This document shows positions 27,446 to 34,567 of a stretch of DNA of 64,000 nt, one piece after another (position 1 is the first letter of the stretch; the number at the start of each line of letters is the position of its first letter). Position numbers and translations under genes: made by a program. The notes under the pieces were generated by a model. It made no database searches. It worked only from the letters and a program-made list of their open reading frames with translations, and was not told where the DNA came from. Source of the DNA: Bacillota bacterium (GTDB taxonomy: Bacteria; Bacillota; Clostridia; Acetivibrionales; DSM-1351); assembly GCA_023433945.1 (NCBI GenBank), contig JAEYTP010000079.1, forward strand, positions 1 through 64,000, written 5' to 3'.

Positions 27446-29182
27446 TTATACACTCTCTACTTTTTTCCCAAATATTAAAAGGGTTGCTCCAACTACAGCA
27501 AGTCCTATTGGAAGCAGAATATATACAGGTACTCCAAGGCCTGCAGGAAGATAACCGAACAGTATAGCACAGCTCCCAACAAACAGTGCGTACCATAGCT
27601 GTGTTTTAGTGTGATCAATGTGATCACATGCAGTTCCCATCGATGATAGGATAGTTGTATCAGATATAGGTGAACAGTGGTCTCCCAGTATAGCGCCCGT
27701 TAGTACTGCACTACCGCTAACTATTACATAATTCATATCTGCTCCGGAAATTGTGTATGCCAGTGGTATTGCAAGCGGCATTAGTATGCCCATAGTTCCA
27801 TATGACGTACCTGTAGAAAAGGATATTACTCCACCCAGTACGAAAACTATTGTTGGTAATAAAAAAGCAGGTATAACATCATTTAATACTGACACCAGGT
27901 ATTTTGACGTCCCAAGCTCTTTGATTACACTGCTCAGGCTCCATGCCAACATTAATATTACTGCTGTTATCATCAATGATTTACTGCCATTTACCCATGT
28001 TTCAATACCCTCTGATAGCTTAAAAATCTTCTTACCCACACCCATGATTAGTGCAACTATTGTAGCTAACAGGGCTGACTGGAATAATACTACAGATGCA
28101 TCTGAGTTACTAAAGGCCTGTTGTATAGCAACAAAAGAGAAGGGCGAATTACTAAATAATTCAATTAGTGCATCATCGTTACCTGCCATTATTGCTTTAA
28201 AACCATCATGGTAAAAGCCCACCAAAGCTCCAACAATCAATGTTCCTATAGGTATTATGGCATTCCATATAGATAGCTTTATTCCCGGTTTTGGCTCAAG
28301 CTCTGTTATTTCGCTCTCCACCATTGGCTGTGCCTTGTCTCCTAACACTTTACCCGTTAGCCTTGCCCTACTCTCGGCTTTGTACATTGGACCAAATTCT
28401 TTTAAGAATATTATGGTAAAAATGATAAAGCCAAGTATAAATATATTGTAAAACCTATAAGGCAAACTGGATAAAAAGAACCCCATTGCATCTACCTCTA
28501 CACCAATCCCATTTTGAAAAGCATCCCTTATCAGGGATAATTCATAGCCAATCCAGGTTGAAATGATCGCCATTCCTGCAATTGGTGCAGCAGTCGCATC
28601 CACTATAAACGCAAGCTTCTCTCTCGATATTTTGAGTTTATCGGTAACCGGCCTCATAATTGGTCCGACTATCAGTGAATTTGCGTAATCATCAAAGAAT
28701 ATTAGTAATCCAATAATCCACGTAACAAGCTGTGCACTTCTTGGACTCTTGGCTCTTTTAGCCAGGTACTCAGCAATAGCTCTAGCTCCACCCATTTTGG
28801 CAACTAGCGCAATTACTCCGCCAATTGTCAGACATTGTAGCATTATTCCTGCATTCCAGCTATCCGACAATACCTCTAGCATTCTTTCAACAAAATCACT
28901 AAAAGCCCCTACCAATGTTCCCAATATATTAAAACCACTAAACTGTAGAATGATGCTACCTGATAGCACTCCTACAAACAGTGAGGTTACCACATTCTTT
29001 GTTATGAATGCTAGTACTATGGAAATAAGCGGAGGCAGCAGCGTTATAAACCCAAATTTATCGGCATTTGCCTGTGCGACATTAACTAACACATCTGAGG
29101 CCGCACCTTCGCTAGCAAACGCTGCTGCGTGAGGTATAAACAGAACAGCAAGCATTACTAGCGTGAATAATTTACTTTTCAT
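27446..29182 (-). CDS. NhaC family transporter under lysine riboswitch control, probable lysine carrier
   Basis: The 578-residue NhaC-superfamily protein begins with a signal-like hydrophobic segment (ending near AAAFASEG) followed by about twelve membrane helices. Antiporter motifs include FFDDYANSLIVGPIMRP, ATAAPIAGMAIISTWIGYE and GAILGDHCSPISDTTILSS. The ATG at 29182 follows AGGAA; longer frames run into the riboswitch terminator and are rejected. The upstream leader contains a lysine aptamer and intrinsic terminator. The physiological cargo is therefore probably lysine, as proposed for other riboswitch-linked NhaC proteins, rather than sodium alone. Confidence 0.88.
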   Translation of the reverse strand: MKSKLFTLVMLAVLFIPHAAAFASEGAASDVLVNVAQANADKFGFITLLPPLISIVLAFITKNVVTSLFVGVLSGSIILQFSGFNILGTLVGAFSDFVERMLEVLSDSWNAGIMLQCLTIGGVIALVAKMGGARAIAEYLAKRAKSPRSAQLVTWIIGLLIFFDDYANSLIVGPIMRPVTDKLKISREKLAFIVDATAAPIAGMAIISTWIGYELSLIRDAFQNGIGVEVDAMGFFLSSLPYRFYNIFILGFIIFTIIFLKEFGPMYKAESRARLTGKVLGDKAQPMVESEITELEPKPGIKLSIWNAIIPIGTLIVGALVGFYHDGFKAIMAGNDDALIELFSNSPFSFVAIQQAFSNSDASVVLFQSALLATIVALIMGVGKKIFKLSEGIETWVNGSKSLMITAVILMLAWSLSSVIKELGTSKYLVSVLNDVIPAFLLPTIVFVLGGVISFSTGTSYGTMGILMPLAIPLAYTISGADMNYVIVSGSAVLTGAILGDHCSPISDTTILSSMGTACDHIDHTKTQLWYALFVGSCAILFGYLPAGLGVPVYILLPIGLAVVGATLLIFGKKVESV

Positions 29183-29201
29183 AATTCCTTGTCCCTTCTT
29201 T

Positions 29202-29316
29202 AATCTTGTTACGTCTTTCTTTTTTATCTTGTTTCGTCTTTCTTTTTTATCTGTTTCGTCTTTCTTTTTTATCTGTTTCGTCTTTATTTTTTTTCTTGTT
29301 TCGTCTTTCCTTTTAC
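29202..29316 (-). repeat. Five tandem 22-24-bp units in the NhaC leader
   Basis: The plus-strand unit is TTTCGTCTTTCTTTTTTATC with small length changes. In the transcript it becomes a purine-rich AAAGAAAGACGAAAC repeat. The array sits between the riboswitch terminator and the ribosome-binding site and creates a spurious Lys-rich extension of the reading frame. Confidence 0.88.
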
Positions 29317-29395
29317 GCTGACTTGGCCCTATTTCTTTAAGCTTGGCTTGTATTTTTTGAGGCCTATATTTTGTATCTGTCTTTGATTTGTGTTG

Positions 29396-29430
29396 ACAAC
29401 AAAAAAGACCTGAGCTATACACTCAAGTCT
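29396..29430 (-). terminator. Intrinsic terminator of the lysine riboswitch
   Basis: On the minus strand GACTTGAG pairs with CTCAGGTC across a short loop, followed by TTTTTT. It lies about 20 bases after the aptamer, as expected for lysine-dependent attenuation. Confidence 0.85.
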
Positions 29431-29449
29431 ATACATTGCTGCCCCAAGT

Positions 29450-29613
29450 GATAGCACTCCCCGTTTAACTCGGGACAGTCATAAGCATATTATACTTAAG
29501 ACCAGCGCACAGGGTTTAAAGCCAAAACCTATGCACTTCGGCAGTTATACCTTTCACAGTGAATCCTTGTGGCTTAACTCCTCACCGGTACTATTTGTAA
29601 CTGCGCCTCTATC
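29450..29613 (-). promoter_or_regulatory. Lysine riboswitch (L box) aptamer
   Basis: The minus strand shows the conserved parts in order: GATAGAGGCGC at the 5' end, an AGTA element, GGTGAGGAG, AAGGATTCACTG, ACTGCCGAAG, GCTGGTC, ATGACTGTC and GGGGAGTGCTATC closing the P1 stem. A following terminator indicates transcriptional control, so high lysine would switch off the NhaC-type transporter gene. Confidence 0.88.
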
Positions 29614-29634
29614 ATAATGATTTCTCAGGGTTTT

Positions 29635-29663
29635 ATTATATTATGTAAACCTTTACTCTTCAA
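29635..29663 (-). promoter_or_regulatory. Promoter of the lysine-riboswitch transcript
   Basis: TTGAAG (29658-29663) and TATAAT (29635-29640) on the minus strand are 17 bp apart and lie about 20 bases upstream of the aptamer. Confidence 0.7.
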
Positions 29664-29693
29664 TAATCAATTTTTGGATTTTGTCTCATACTC

Positions 29694-29759
29694 TTTACTT
29701 TACCATCATTTCTTCATTACTTTACCACCATTTCTTCATTACTTTACCACCATTTCTTC
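29694..29759 (-). repeat. Three 22-bp units spanning the corA stop codon
   Basis: Units at 29738-29759, 29716-29737 and 29694-29715. The first two are identical and the third differs at two positions. The minus-strand unit contains TGGTGGTAA, which in the gene-proximal copy encodes the terminal Trp-Trp-stop of CorA. Confidence 0.95.
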
Positions 29760-30808
29760 TTTTTGAAATAAACTAACATAATGATAGATATAAATATCAT
29801 TATTGCCCATAAAGTTGGGTACATCCATTTCCAATGTAATTCGGGCATATTTGCAATATTCATGCCATAAACTCCAACTATAAAAGACAGGGGCATAAAA
29901 ACTGTAGATATAATGGTCAGTACCTTCATTATTTCATTCATCTTGTTGCTGGAATTGGATATATAGATATCGATTATAGAGGTTAAAATATCTCTCAATG
30001 TTTCAGATGTGTCTAAGACTTGTATAACATGGTCATACAAATCCCTGATATAGGCTTCTGTTGATTCATTTATTAAGTCTGATTCTCTTCTTTCAAGAGT
30101 TGACATTATCTCTCTAAGAGGCCAAACAAATTTATTGAGAAACAAAACCTGCCTCCTCAGCCTTCGGATGTTTTTGAGGGTATCCGATGTTGCTCTCTCT
30201 ATAGTTTCATCTTCAATAGCCTCTATTCTGTCGCTTATACCTTCTATTATGCTATAATAATTGTCCACTATAATGTCAAGGAGACTATATGCCATATAAT
30301 CCGCCCCCAGCATTCTCCCCCTCCCCACTCCACTCTTGAGGCGTGAAATTATTGGTTCAAATATATCGGTATCCCTTTCTCCAAAAGATAGCACGTAATT
30401 TTTCCCAATAACAATACTTTGCTGCTCGATAATAAAATCATTTACTATCTTGTCATACTCTATGGTTTTTATAGAAATGAAAATGTATTCCTTATATACC
30501 TCAATTTTGGGTCTTTGATCAGTATTTAAAATATCTTCTATGATGAGAGGATGTAATTTATAGTGCCTTCCAATACTGTCCAAAAGCTTAACATCATGCA
30601 ATCCTTCAATATTAACCCATGTCACATAATCGTTACTTTCAGAAAAAGCATGGTGGTGTATGCTGTCTGGTTCAGATAGTTCAAAGCTTTGCTCATTGTA
30701 TTTATAGATGGCTATTTTTGTACTTTCTCTTTTTACATCTCCAATATGAATCAAGCTACCTGGTTCAAGACCTCTCTTGCTACTTCTAGACTTTATATAA
30801 TTGCTCAT
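29744..30808 (-). CDS. corA: CorA family magnesium/divalent cation channel
   Basis: The 354-residue protein has a large cytoplasmic N-terminal domain (about 1-290) and two C-terminal membrane helices. The YGMNI selectivity motif lies at the end of the first helix, followed by the MPELHWKW loop. It would import magnesium or another divalent cation. The ATG at 30808 follows GAGGT at good spacing. It lies 33 bp after a TetR-family gene and is likely repressed by it, which is unusual for a housekeeping magnesium channel. Its last codons are triplicated downstream. Confidence 0.92.
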   Translation of the reverse strand: MSNYIKSRSSKRGLEPGSLIHIGDVKRESTKIAIYKYNEQSFELSEPDSIHHHAFSESNDYVTWVNIEGLHDVKLLDSIGRHYKLHPLIIEDILNTDQRPKIEVYKEYIFISIKTIEYDKIVNDFIIEQQSIVIGKNYVLSFGERDTDIFEPIISRLKSGVGRGRMLGADYMAYSLLDIIVDNYYSIIEGISDRIEAIEDETIERATSDTLKNIRRLRRQVLFLNKFVWPLREIMSTLERRESDLINESTEAYIRDLYDHVIQVLDTSETLRDILTSIIDIYISNSSNKMNEIMKVLTIISTVFMPLSFIVGVYGMNIANMPELHWKWMYPTLWAIMIFISIIMLVYFKKKKWW

Positions 30809-30840
30809 CAATGATTACCTCTTGAATATATTACTGTGTA

Positions 30841-31494
30841 CTACTCAATCCATAGTTTTCTATATGGAGGGGCAAGAGTAGGAGTAGGATTAGGATTAAT
30901 AGATTTTTCCACGCTTGTAATTGTATCAACAAGACAATTAATATACTCATCTCTTTCATTTTTGTCAAAAAAGTTGATAAACCCTATCTTCTTTGCATTA
31001 TATTTCCCAAGTTGAGCGGGGTATATAAGAGAGGACATTAGTCCGGTGACCTTACAAGTAAGAATCTGCCTATCCTTAATGCCTGTAATCTCGCTTATAA
31101 TTTGCGATACAAGTAATGCATTGAAGCCCATCCAGTATTCAACCTCAGGCCTAACATCCGATTCATTTATATACTGTTCAAGCTGGATTTTTAAAAAGCC
31201 TATGTACTTTATCATGTAATCGGCATAATCTATACATGCTTTTTTTAATCTATCCTTAGCACTTAACTTTGAATCATATAATACATTAAAGGTTTCACTT
31301 GCTATAATATAGTATCGCTTACTAGCCTCATGCAACAGATTGTCTTTCGACCCGAAGTAATAGCTGATAGCTGCAGAATTTACATTTGCAATTCGCGCTA
31401 TTTCTCTAATAGTAGCAGTATTTGGACCCTTTTCTGTGATATGCTGCAGCACCGCATCCAAAATATCTTCCTTCTTAGTCTTATTTTTTTCCAT
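30841..31494 (-). CDS. TetR family transcriptional regulator
   Basis: The 217-residue regulator has an N-terminal helix-turn-helix (about 10-55; TATIREIARIANVNSAAISY and YFGSKDNLLHEASKRYY) and a variable ligand domain ending in a Pro/Thr-rich NPTPTLAPP tail. AGGTGG precedes the ATG. It is the first gene of a tetR-corA pair. A perfect 8-3-8 inverted repeat (31522-31540), 28 bp upstream of its start, is the natural operator. The ligand is unknown. Confidence 0.9.
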   Translation of the reverse strand: MEKNKTKKEDILDAVLQHITEKGPNTATIREIARIANVNSAAISYYFGSKDNLLHEASKRYYIIASETFNVLYDSKLSAKDRLKKACIDYADYMIKYIGFLKIQLEQYINESDVRPEVEYWMGFNALLVSQIISEITGIKDRQILTCKVTGLMSSLIYPAQLGKYNAKKIGFINFFDKNERDEYINCLVDTITSVEKSINPNPTPTLAPPYRKLWIE

Positions 31495-31521
31495 ATATCC
31501 ACCTTAATATGCAAATATTTG

Positions 31522-31540
31522 ATTTAATCTTTGATTAAAT
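31522..31540. promoter_or_regulatory. Candidate TetR operator
   Basis: ATTTAATC and GATTAAAT form a perfect inverted repeat around TTT, placed just upstream of the TetR start codon where autorepression would act on the tetR-corA promoter. Confidence 0.7.
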
Positions 31541-31575
31541 TCTATACCTGCATACATTAAATGTCAATGTTTGTA

Positions 31576-31646
31576 ATAAAAATCCCTAATAATAAACAAT
31601 CACATAGTTAATCTATGTTTTAATCATTGTTTAATACTAGGGATTT
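31576..31646 (-). terminator. Long branched hairpin terminator of the XRE/trmB unit
   Basis: An outer stem (about 31578-31600 with 31626-31646, containing AATCCCTA and TAGGGATT) encloses a smaller hairpin, CACATAG with CTATGT. The minus strand continues with a T-rich stretch. Confidence 0.7.
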
Positions 31647-31647
31647 A

Positions 31648-31730
31648 TTAGGCTATATTAAGGCCATATTGGGCTATATTAAGGCGATACTTGGCTATAT
31701 TTAGATAAATTTGGATATATCGAGGCTACG
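31648..31730 (-). repeat. Four 20-21-bp tandem units downstream of the XRE gene
   Basis: Units start at 31648, 31669, 31690 and 31711. The plus-strand core is GGCTATATTAAGGC. The first two differ at only a few positions, and the later ones are more degenerate. They lie between the XRE stop codon and its terminator. Confidence 0.8.
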
Positions 31731-31754
31731 CTTCTATTCATAGGTAACTTTAAT

Positions 31755-32468
31755 TTAAGCCAGAATAATTTCCAGTTTTATAAGCTTAGCAATAAACTTA
31801 ATGCTTTTCATTGAAGCTGTTTCAGTAATTAGCTTGCCTGAATTACTAACAATCAATGCTTTATCTGCCATAAGCCTTTTAATCTGTCTGACCTCGCGCC
31901 TTCCTTCATTCTCTATAAGGTATATACCATCATTATCAAAATCATTAACCAAGGTGCAGAAAGCCAAGTCTCCCTTTGAGATTCTAAAACCACTCATAAC
32001 CTCATCTTCGATTCTGAGGTAGAAAACCTTATCCTTTTGCATTCCAAAAACCTTATTACCTTCTATAGGAAGAAGTCTTTTTTCCAAAATTTTATCCATA
32101 CTGTAGTCATACACAGCAACAGTCTTGAGTATGTTTCCAAAAGCATCATCCCACACCTCATTAGCTGTCTGGCTCTGACTGCTGTATACCTGAGCACTTG
32201 AAGGAGTTGCTTTAGTTACTACACGCTTAATTGAGGAGGGTTCAGATTTTACAACAGAACTGTCTTCAGAGGCAAATAATCCAACAGGTCCAAGCTCAAA
32301 GTCAAGAGCCTTTGATACTCTGCCAATCATATCATCGTTTATAATTTTCTTTCCTGTTTCAACATCTAGCACATAGCCCTCTGAAACACCTAGTTTCTTC
32401 GCTAGTTGCTTTGGAGAAAGGCCCTTTTGAAGTCTGACCCTCTTAATCTCCTCACCTATTCTGCTCAT
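31755..32468 (-). CDS. XRE family regulator with C-terminal S24/LexA-like domain
   Basis: The 237-residue protein has an N-terminal helix-turn-helix (about 5-60; QLAKKLGVSEGYVLDVETGK) and a Ser-rich linker. The C-terminal domain (about 110-235) has the LexA/S24 layout: DEVMSGFRISKGDLAFC, DGIYLIENEGRREVRQIKRL. The usual DSM peptidase motif is not intact (DEVM). It may act as a dimerisation or sensing module rather than a self-cleaving one. It follows trmB by 13 bp, so the two form an operon. Confidence 0.82.
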   Translation of the reverse strand: MSRIGEEIKRVRLQKGLSPKQLAKKLGVSEGYVLDVETGKKIINDDMIGRVSKALDFELGPVGLFASEDSSVVKSEPSSIKRVVTKATPSSAQVYSSQSQTANEVWDDAFGNILKTVAVYDYSMDKILEKRLLPIEGNKVFGMQKDKVFYLRIEDEVMSGFRISKGDLAFCTLVNDFDNDGIYLIENEGRREVRQIKRLMADKALIVSNSGKLITETASMKSIKFIAKLIKLEIILA

Positions 32469-32481
32469 TTAAATTCCCCCT

Positions 32482-33144
32482 TTAATCAATTTTTTGTGCA
32501 ATCAAAAACTTAATTTTTAGTCCCTGTTCTATGAACATTTTCTCGTGCTCGGTAGGTGTGCTTTGGGTAAATCCACTATTTTCAAGGTCATATGTTATAA
32601 ACTTTATTTTAAATCTGCTTTCCTCAAAATACTTCTGAGACTCATCAAATAATTCATCATCATCCGTTTTGAACCATATTTCACCTTCAGGCTTTAAGAA
32701 AACTCTGTATTTAGCAAGTTGCCTTGAATGTGTCAATCTCTTTTTCTTGTATGGATTTTTGGGCCATGGATTGCAAAAGTTAATGTAAATCCTATCTATG
32801 CTGTCGTTTTCATCAAGCATTATATCAATCAGCTCGATATTGTGAGACATAAGCTTTACATTTTCTATTTTGTTTATACCTTGGTCAGCATACTCCTGTT
32901 CTATCTTTCTTTTACCTAGAACTAATACCTCACTCTTTATATCAACCGCAATAAAATTGGTGTCTAGATTTTGGGAAGCTTGTCTTGCTATAAAACCACC
33001 TTTACCACATCCAAGCTCTAACTCAATAGGCTTATTGTTTCCAAAAAGGTCTCTCCATTTACCTTTGTAACTTGGTGGGTCTTTTATATAGAAGTCACAG
33101 GCAGCCAATTCTGGCCTTGCCCATGGTTTATGCCTAAGTCTCAT
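32482..33144 (-). CDS. trmB: tRNA (guanine-N7-)-methyltransferase
   Basis: The 220-residue Rossmann-fold methyltransferase forms m7G46 in tRNA using S-adenosylmethionine. Visible motifs are IELELGCGKGGFIARQA (cofactor loop), FIAVDIKSEVL, the catalytic INFCNPWPKNPYKKKRLTH segment, and IWFKTDDDELF followed by the TPTEHEKMF substrate loop. AAGGAG precedes the ATG. It is the first gene of a trmB-XRE operon. Confidence 0.93.
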   Translation of the reverse strand: MRLRHKPWARPELAACDFYIKDPPSYKGKWRDLFGNNKPIELELGCGKGGFIARQASQNLDTNFIAVDIKSEVLVLGKRKIEQEYADQGINKIENVKLMSHNIELIDIMLDENDSIDRIYINFCNPWPKNPYKKKRLTHSRQLAKYRVFLKPEGEIWFKTDDDELFDESQKYFEESRFKIKFITYDLENSGFTQSTPTEHEKMFIEQGLKIKFLIAQKID

Positions 33145-33371
33145 TTTGTTGCTCCTTTAAACATTATAAAATATATACAAATCAACTATAATATGATAAC
33201 ACAACCCACATTATATAGTGAATAATAAGTTTTAGAAATCTCAAATGACAATTGATAATTACCTTTTCTATTTGACGAGGTATATGGTTGATATTTCTCT
33301 ATTGAAAAAAAATTAGTAAGTAGATAGAATTATTTATAGATGAAGTAATATGCCCACGCTTGGAGCCTATG

Positions 33372-33387
33372 GCAGCTATTTAGCTGC
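33372..33387 (+). promoter_or_regulatory. Small hairpin just before the ribosome-binding site
   Basis: GCAGCTA and TAGCTGC form a perfect 7-bp stem with a two-base loop, ending four bases before AAAGGA of the following gene. It could modulate translation start. Confidence 0.35.
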
Positions 33388-33402
33388 AGAAAGGAAATAT
33401 CT

Positions 33403-34491
33403 ATGACACATATCGTACCAGAATACTTACCACCAGATTTTAGTAAAGAAATTTTTATGAAAGCTCCTAATATTACTACAGAGGTTGTAAAAAAGGATGG
33501 CGTTGCCCCATTTGGCTATCACGCTACTACTATCTTTCCAGAGTACTATAAGATTGATGGCAATTGGGTATTAGCAAAGGAAAGCAGAATGGATAGCGTT
33601 GTTGTAGTCAATGCTGACTCAACCTTGGATATTGTAGAATTTAGACAGCTAAAAAAGGGACAAGCTGTAGTGCTTGGGAGAACTGAAGACGCAAGTGAAG
33701 GTATTTTTGTTCACACAAAAGGTTTTTTGCATACCCAGAGCTCTGAAGAGGTTTTTTCATTTAGAACAGGTCGTTCTAGAGAAACATCTTATTCCAGAGA
33801 TTATGATAAGCTGTATGATCTTCTTACATATGAAAAAGAACACGGATATATTGTGTGGGTGCTAGGCCCTGCAGTAGTTTTTGATTCCGATTCTAGAAGT
33901 GCAATGGCTTCATTAGTACAAAATGGTTTCGTCGATGCAATATTTGCTGGTAATGCACTAGCCACTCATGACATGGAGGGTGCACTGTTTACAACAGCTC
34001 TAGGGCAAGACATCTACACACAAGAATCTCTTCCAAATGGACATTATAATCACCTAGATGTTATCAACAAAGTGCGCAGCTACGGTTCAATTAAAGAGAT
34101 TGTTGATAGCGGTTTGGTAAGAGACGGAGTAGTATATTCCTGTATAAAAAATAATGTACCTATGGTATTAGCAGGCTCAATACGTGATGATGGCCCATTG
34201 CCTGAGGTTATATCAGATGTTTATGAGGCACAAAACAAAATGAGAAGCCACATTAAAAAAGCTACTACTGTAATAGGCTTAGCTACTCAGCTGCACTCAA
34301 TTGCAACGGGGAACATGACACCATCATATCAAGTTTTAGACGGAATAGTACGACCAGTATACATTTACAGTGTTGATATCTCGGAATTTGCTGTAAATAA
34401 GCTTCGCGACAGAGGTACTTTGGAGGTTACTTCAATTGTTACGAATATTCAGGATTTTCTTGTTAACCTGAACAGAAACCTAGTCAAGTAA
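33403..34491 (+). CDS. LOR/SDH (TIGR00300) family protein, ornithine cyclodeaminase-like
   Basis: The 362-residue protein resembles the LOR/SDH bifunctional-enzyme conserved domain found as stand-alone archaeal ornithine cyclodeaminase and at the C-terminus of cyanobacterial ArgZ/AgrE. Recognisable stretches are YILWVLGPAVVFD-like (YIVWVLGPAVVFD), AIFAGNALATHDMEGAL, NHLDVINKVRSYGSI and PMVLAGSIRDDGPLPEVISD. It would bind NAD and might convert ornithine to proline. There is no guanidine-modifying domain and no arginine gene nearby, so the substrate is an inference. The last codons and stop are duplicated (34480-34519). Confidence 0.72.
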   Translation: MTHIVPEYLPPDFSKEIFMKAPNITTEVVKKDGVAPFGYHATTIFPEYYKIDGNWVLAKESRMDSVVVVNADSTLDIVEFRQLKKGQAVVLGRTEDASEGIFVHTKGFLHTQSSEEVFSFRTGRSRETSYSRDYDKLYDLLTYEKEHGYIVWVLGPAVVFDSDSRSAMASLVQNGFVDAIFAGNALATHDMEGALFTTALGQDIYTQESLPNGHYNHLDVINKVRSYGSIKEIVDSGLVRDGVVYSCIKNNVPMVLAGSIRDDGPLPEVISDVYEAQNKMRSHIKKATTVIGLATQLHSIATGNMTPSYQVLDGIVRPVYIYSVDISEFAVNKLRDRGTLEVTSIVTNIQDFLVNLNRNLVK

Positions 34492-34519
34492 TATAAAATC
34501 TGGTCAAGTAATATAGAGT
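34480..34519 (+). repeat. 20-bp tandem duplication spanning a stop codon
   Basis: Units 34480-34499 and 34500-34519 differ at three positions. Each contains GTCAAGTAATATA, which encodes Val-Lys-stop in the first copy. Confidence 0.93.
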
Positions 34520-34565
34520 AGGGCTGTCACCGAAATTTTTATTATAGTGCACAGCCCTATTTTTA
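34519..34565 (+). terminator. Terminator of the LOR/SDH family gene
   Basis: TAGGGCTGT (34519-34527) pairs with ACAGCCCTA (34551-34559) and is followed by five T residues, close to the stop of the convergent chemoreceptor gene. Confidence 0.85.
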
Positions 34566-34567
34566 AT

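Noticed and set aside
28749..29132. Long open frames opposite the NhaC, pstC, RACo and CapA genes
   Set aside because: They are antisense to well-supported genes, lack ribosome-binding sites and have no recognisable domains.
29183..29422. Lys-rich 80-residue N-terminal extension of the NhaC-type protein
   Set aside because: The extension would start inside the riboswitch terminator and is composed of 22-bp repeats. A proper ribosome-binding site and hydrophobic start lie at 29182.
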